From Dysgonomonas sp. UBA7710 (GTDB lineage: Bacteria; Bacteroidota; Bacteroidia; Bacteroidales; Dysgonomonadaceae), in assembly GCF_002482385.1 (NCBI RefSeq), contig NZ_DLFW01000024.1:62001-126000 (forward strand): a stretch of DNA of 64,000 bases, written 5' to 3'. The position numbers and the translations under genes were made by a program. The notes under the pieces were generated by a model. It saw nothing but the letters and a program-made list of their open reading frames with translations, was not told the origin of the DNA and did no database searches. Positions within the stretch are counted from its first letter, which is position 1, and every line of letters begins with the position of its first letter. Shown in pieces: positions 60,618-64,000 of the stretch.

Positions 60618-61301
60618 TCAATAACGAGCTTCTACAGCGCTCCAGTCAATTATCTTCCATAATTCGGCAAGATGGTCTGCACGACGGTTTTGGTAATCAA
60701 GATAATAAGCATGTTCCCATACGTCGAATCCCAAAAGCGGAGTCAGGCCCTTTGTAATAGGGTTACCGGCATTAGGCTCTTTTGTAATTTCCAGGTTGCC
60801 TGCGTTATCTTTAGCCAGCCATACCCAACCCGAGCCGAATACTGCTGTACCTGCTGTAACGAATTCTTTTTTGAAGTTTTCGAACGAACCCCATTTTTTG
60901 TTAATGGCTTCGGCGAGTTTTCCCTTAGGTTCTCCGCCACCGTTAGGGCTGAAAGAAAGGAAATATATATTGTGGTTCAATGTCTGTCCTGCATTGTTGA
61001 AAATAGCTCCGTCACTTTCCTTTACGATTGTTTCAAGGTCGGCATTCTCAAATTTGGTTCCGGGAACAAGATTATTCAGGTTTGTTATATAAGTCTGAAG
61101 GTGCTTACCATAGTGTAACTCGATAGTCTGTTGGCTTATAACCGGCTCTAAAGCATTTGTCGCATATGGCAACTTTGGCAATTCAAATTTCATAGCTTTT
61201 GTTTTTTGATTGTTATTATTATCGTTGTTTATATTTTGTGCTTTTGCATTACTTATAAGTAATACAGAGAGCGTTAGACACGTAAAAAATATTCCTTTCA
61301 T
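60618..61301 (-). CDS. Superoxide dismutase (Fe/Mn) with signal peptide
   Basis: The 227-residue protein joins a signal peptide (1-21, LSVLLISNAKAQ) and an Asn-rich linker (22-35) to a complete Fe/Mn SOD starting at M37 (KFELPKLPYATNALEP). Metal ligands H63, H110, D193 and H197 (DVWEH) are all present. From M37 the numbering equals that of cytosolic enzymes (ligand at 27), so an internal start could give a cytosolic form. The exported form would protect the periplasm, which is unusual for an anaerobe. Confidence 0.93.
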   Translation of the reverse strand: MKGIFFTCLTLSVLLISNAKAQNINNDNNNNQKTKAMKFELPKLPYATNALEPVISQQTIELHYGKHLQTYITNLNNLVPGTKFENADLETIVKESDGAIFNNAGQTLNHNIYFLSFSPNGGGEPKGKLAEAINKKWGSFENFKKEFVTAGTAVFGSGWVWLAKDNAGNLEITKEPNAGNPITKGLTPLLGFDVWEHAYYLDYQNRRADHLAELWKIIDWSAVEARY

Positions 61302-61326
61302 AAACTTCTGTTTTTTAGTGTGTATG

Positions 61327-61334
61327 CAAATTTA
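61327..61334 (-). promoter_or_regulatory. Promoter -7 element of the superoxide dismutase gene
   Basis: Plus-strand CAAATTTA is TAAATTTG on the minus strand, 26 bp before the start. Confidence 0.5.
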
Positions 61335-61501
61335 ACAATCTTAATCCAATATTTGTTTAACAATTGGCTGATAATTATCATAAATTGTTTTTAAGGGATT
61401 ATCGCTAAAATCTATAAGTATTGATTGTGATATAAATACAGACTATGATTTTTTTAATTATATAGATAAAGATTTTAGAAAAAGATATCAGAATAAATAT
61501 G

Positions 61502-61509
61502 TACTTTTG
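61502..61509 (+). promoter_or_regulatory. Promoter -7 element of the RIC-LuxR gene
   Basis: TACTTTTG matches TAnnTTTG, 20 bp before ATG 61530. Confidence 0.5.
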
Positions 61510-61529
61510 TTATCAAAATTATCAAGTAT

Positions 61530-62408
61530 ATGCTCTTTGTAGATTCGTCCTTTATTTTATCGGAAATCATAGAAGAAAATCATCAGTTAATCCCTGTTAT
61601 CAACCGTTTCGGGATAAAACTGGGACTGGGAGATAAAACCATCGCCGATATTTGCCGGAAAGCGGGTATCAATACAGAGTTTTTTCTCGCCATACTCAAT
61701 ACTTTCCTTAACGAGGATTACTTCCCGGAACGCAAACTGCAAAAATTTGATATTGAGTTGGTGGTCACATACATAAAGCAGACCGATGCATACCTGATAC
61801 ACGGGCAACTCCACAATCTGGAAAAGCATCTGAACGCTTTCATATCTATGAGCGACCCCAATAACCCCCAGCTGAAACTCATAAGCCGCCTGTTCACAGA
61901 GTTTAAGAATGAACTGATCGGACAGATTGAGCAGGGAATGATGAAAGGGGATGCCCCCCTAGCCCTCCTTACCGATCTTAAGAGCATTATAATTAAACAT
62001 ATATCCGGAAACTTTAATGAAAACATGTGCTATGCCACTATATTTACGATAGACAGTTTTCAACGGGATTTGGAGAAGCATAACCGTATAAGGGAGAAAA
62101 TCTTAAAACCCATGATTGCGGATTTGTCCGAATCAGGGATAGAAGACCTGCAGGAATTGATATCGGTTAGCCATGCTATTAAAGCAACAAAAACACAGGC
62201 CTTGTCGCAGCGAGAGTTGGATGTACTTCGCCTTGTGGCCTTGGGACTGTTAAACAAAGAGGTGGCCGATAAACTCAATATAAGCCTGAACACCGTGTTG
62301 TCGCACCGAAAGAATATCACAGCCAAGCTGGGGATAAAAACAGTATCGGGATTGATATTCTATTGCATGACAAACGGATATATAACCGCCGACGAAATAG
62401 AACTATAA
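61530..62408 (+). CDS. Regulator with degenerate RIC (ScdA/YtfE)-like domain and LuxR helix-turn-helix
   Basis: The 292-residue protein starts with a ScdA_N (DUF542)-like part (about 8-55, VINRFGIKLGLGDKTIADICRK), then a helical section aligning with the hemerythrin domain of RIC iron-sulfur repair proteins (70-135, YIKQTDAYLIHGQLHNLEKH), but most di-iron His ligands are absent. Residues 225-285 form a LuxR-type HTH (LSQRELDVLRLVALGLLNKEV, then TVLSHRKNI). It may sense nitrosative or oxidative stress without a metal site, or sense a partner. It lies divergent from the exported SOD and is followed by a membrane gene 4 bp downstream. Confidence 0.75.
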   Translation: MLFVDSSFILSEIIEENHQLIPVINRFGIKLGLGDKTIADICRKAGINTEFFLAILNTFLNEDYFPERKLQKFDIELVVTYIKQTDAYLIHGQLHNLEKHLNAFISMSDPNNPQLKLISRLFTEFKNELIGQIEQGMMKGDAPLALLTDLKSIIIKHISGNFNENMCYATIFTIDSFQRDLEKHNRIREKILKPMIADLSESGIEDLQELISVSHAIKATKTQALSQRELDVLRLVALGLLNKEVADKLNISLNTVLSHRKNITAKLGIKTVSGLIFYCMTNGYITADEIEL

Positions 62409-62412
62409 TATT

Positions 62413-62898
62413 ATGGATAAGCTAAACCGTTACATATCTTTCGAATTACTTTTTGCCCTGTTGTTTATTATCGCGTTTTCGTTGCCGTGGCTCGATATGG
62501 GTTTGGTGAAAATCGTAGGTTGGGATATACCCGACATACAGAAAAAGGTAACAAAAGTGACTAATTTTTTCTCCCGTAATAAAGAGTCGGTTTATACTAC
62601 ATATGTTGTTTATCTCGTTCCTCTACTCAGTATCTTCAGCGCGGTGTCATGGCTGTCCCTCAAAAAGAAATCAGCGCGCGTACTCCTTATGATAGCGGGT
62701 ATATTGGCTTTCGTTGTATCTCTCAATCTTTTCTATAAGCTTCCGAAGTATGGAAGCGGGGTGTATCTGCTCTGTGCCACTTCAATTCTGTCGGTGGTTT
62801 ATCTGATTATCATATTCCGAAAAAAGAAAGTTAAACCGGTAATTGATGATAATAATCTATTTGACAATCCGGGTTCGGAAAATATACAGTCTTTATAA
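62413..62898 (+). CDS. Four-span membrane protein of unknown function
   Basis: The 161-residue protein has membrane spans at about 10-30, 62-82, 90-108 and 115-135, with a 30-residue polar loop after the first and a polar C-terminal tail. Only 4 bp separate it from the RIC-LuxR gene, so it is probably cotranscribed. No family recognised. A membrane partner of the regulator is possible. Confidence 0.6.
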   Translation: MDKLNRYISFELLFALLFIIAFSLPWLDMGLVKIVGWDIPDIQKKVTKVTNFFSRNKESVYTTYVVYLVPLLSIFSAVSWLSLKKKSARVLLMIAGILAFVVSLNLFYKLPKYGSGVYLLCATSILSVVYLIIIFRKKKVKPVIDDNNLFDNPGSENIQSL

Positions 62899-62949
62899 TC
62901 TTATTGTTATATATAGCCCAAGTCATCCACACTCTTGCTTACAGATAAT

Positions 62950-63891
62950 CTATTGAATGCAATCATCTTTTATTTTTGATTGACCGATAGTTTCTTTTGT
63001 TTTAAGATTTGTAGCTATAATAGCTATTAATATAAGAATTACTCCGACCCATCGTATATAGTCTACAGATTCGTGAAGAATGAATGCCGAAGAAAAAATT
63101 GCTACCGGTAATTCTACTGCACTAAGTATGGCTCCGATAGAAACACCGACACGCGGTATCCCCATTGAAAACAGAAGCGGAGGGATGACAGTGCCGAGTA
63201 AAGCCAGGATTAATCCCCAAAAGACCAATCCTTCCCAGTATATACCATTGAAGAAAAATATAGGAGGGAAAATAATCCAGGTGATAGCACAGGAACCCGT
63301 AATCATCAACGCGCTCTTTTTCAACACAGGAAGGTCATTACCTACACGTCCGCTAGTCATCAGGAATATAGCATAACAAGTCGCCGCCAGTAAACCGAAA
63401 ATAATACCTTTCAGATTAAGAATTATTTCCTGACTGAATATTCCACCGGCCAAAAGCGTACCTAATAGTACAACACTAAGCAGTAACAGTTGCTTCCTGC
63501 TTGGCTTTTTCTTAAATACGATAGTTTCAATCAATATACTTATCCACAAATATTGCATCAGTAAGATAATAGCCACTGATGCAGGCAGCAATCTGACACA
63601 CTGATAATAGAATATTCCCACCAGACCGGTAAAGATTCCTGATAAGGCAATTTTCCACCAACTGGTCACAGATTTTATTACAACCGGATCTTCGGGTTTA
63701 TGTTTTCTCTTAAATGATTTGGAGACCATGTATAGCAACCACAAGATAACCATTCCCGAAAAAGACTGAGTACCTGTAATTTCGCCCAGAGTATAACCAT
63801 TAGCATAAGCAAATTTTACAATTGTAGATAACAGACCAAAACTGGCTGCTCCAGTGAATACCAGCAATCCACCTTTTATTCTTTCATTCAT
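62950..63891 (-). CDS. EamA-family (DMT) transporter
   Basis: The 313-residue protein has ten spans in two EamA repeats: GLLVFTGAASFGLLSTIVKF opens the first and GIIFGLLAATCYAIFLMTSG the second, the latter near residue 160. The C-terminus is Lys-rich. Drug/metabolite transporters of this type export amino acids or other small molecules; substrate unknown. Confidence 0.88.
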   Translation of the reverse strand: MNERIKGGLLVFTGAASFGLLSTIVKFAYANGYTLGEITGTQSFSGMVILWLLYMVSKSFKRKHKPEDPVVIKSVTSWWKIALSGIFTGLVGIFYYQCVRLLPASVAIILLMQYLWISILIETIVFKKKPSRKQLLLLSVVLLGTLLAGGIFSQEIILNLKGIIFGLLAATCYAIFLMTSGRVGNDLPVLKKSALMITGSCAITWIIFPPIFFFNGIYWEGLVFWGLILALLGTVIPPLLFSMGIPRVGVSIGAILSAVELPVAIFSSAFILHESVDYIRWVGVILILIAIIATNLKTKETIGQSKIKDDCIQ

Positions 63892-63945
63892 AATTTAAGT
63901 TATTTATTGCCATTCTGACATACTTTTTTCAGAAGAAGACACACA

Positions 63946-63963
63946 AAAAGGGAGTACCCTTTT
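63946..63963 (-). terminator. Small hairpin near the window end
   Basis: AAAAGGG and CCCTTTT pair around AGTA. On the minus strand a T-run follows, so it could end a minus-strand gene beyond the window. Confidence 0.45.
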
Positions 63964-64000
63964 GCGGATACCCCCTCCATTTGTTTTATCGTTCGTATAT

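Noticed and set aside
1..64000. CRISPR array, transposase or rRNA genes
   Set aside because: I looked for regular spaced repeats, transposase motifs and rRNA text and saw none. The CAGTNAN arrays have no spacers.

Overview
The window reads as a Bacteroidales chromosome segment carrying the right-hand part of an integrated temperate phage. The host signs are promoter -7 elements of the form TAnnTTTG (the Bacteroidetes primary sigma consensus), A-rich start regions without Shine-Dalgarno sequences, a DUF3078 outer-membrane protein, a BT0820-like HAD protein, dipeptidyl peptidase IV and a Ser-type sulfatase. The family Dysgonomonadaceae is plausible from the look of the genes, but that is an inference and the genus is not proven here.

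Region 1, about 1-31,757: prophage of a long-tailed (siphovirus-like) phage. Its left end lies outside the window. Order: S49 head protease (cut by the window edge), major capsid protein with a scaffold-like N-terminus, a tail-tube-like protein, a heptad-repeat protein with a probable -1 frameshift extension, a small-terminase candidate and TerL (to 7,577). Then comes a cargo and immunity block (7,950-12,330): a three-gene membrane/HIRAN cassette, an XRE repressor with three operators spaced exactly 32 bp apart, and a run of eight small early genes. A regulatory region with hairpins and repeats (12,330-12,760) precedes portal, connector, tail and tape-measure genes (12,760-23,117). A dinD moron and an opposing small gene interrupt this run (17,900-19,100). 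Distal tail proteins, holin, amidase, overlapping spanin genes, a tail protein with an SGNH esterase domain and the tyrosine integrase finish the phage. No replication or recombination genes are seen; they may lie further left.

Region 2, 31,758-31,829: initiator tRNA-fMet on the minus strand. The integrase sits at its 3' end, so this tRNA is the likely attachment site.

Region 3, 31,850-64,000: ordinary chromosome. It holds aroC, surface and envelope genes (DUF3078 barrel, two glycosyl/glycerophosphate transferases, an adhesin-like exported protein), a recR-HAD-GNAT-tsaC-pentapeptide run on the minus strand, a 1.3-kb gene-free zone packed with three kinds of repeats (43,121-44,430), DPP IV, dCMP deaminase and a C-terminal processing protease, folate genes (5-formyl-THF cyclo-ligase, purU), parE, a POT peptide transporter, a redoxin without cysteines behind an attenuator-like leader, EcsC, a nicotinamidase-sulfatase pair, an exported superoxide dismutase, a regulator joining a RIC/hemerythrin-like domain to a LuxR helix-turn-helix, and an EamA transporter.

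The main points for a second look are the probable programmed frameshift at 4,427, the membrane-anchored HIRAN cassette and its flanking repeats, the three-operator immunity switch, a phage-specific motif (GTTTTTTTTGTCCTTT) ahead of three late gene blocks, the leader RNA at 12,606-12,722, the overlapping two-type spanin locus, and the RIC-LuxR regulator.
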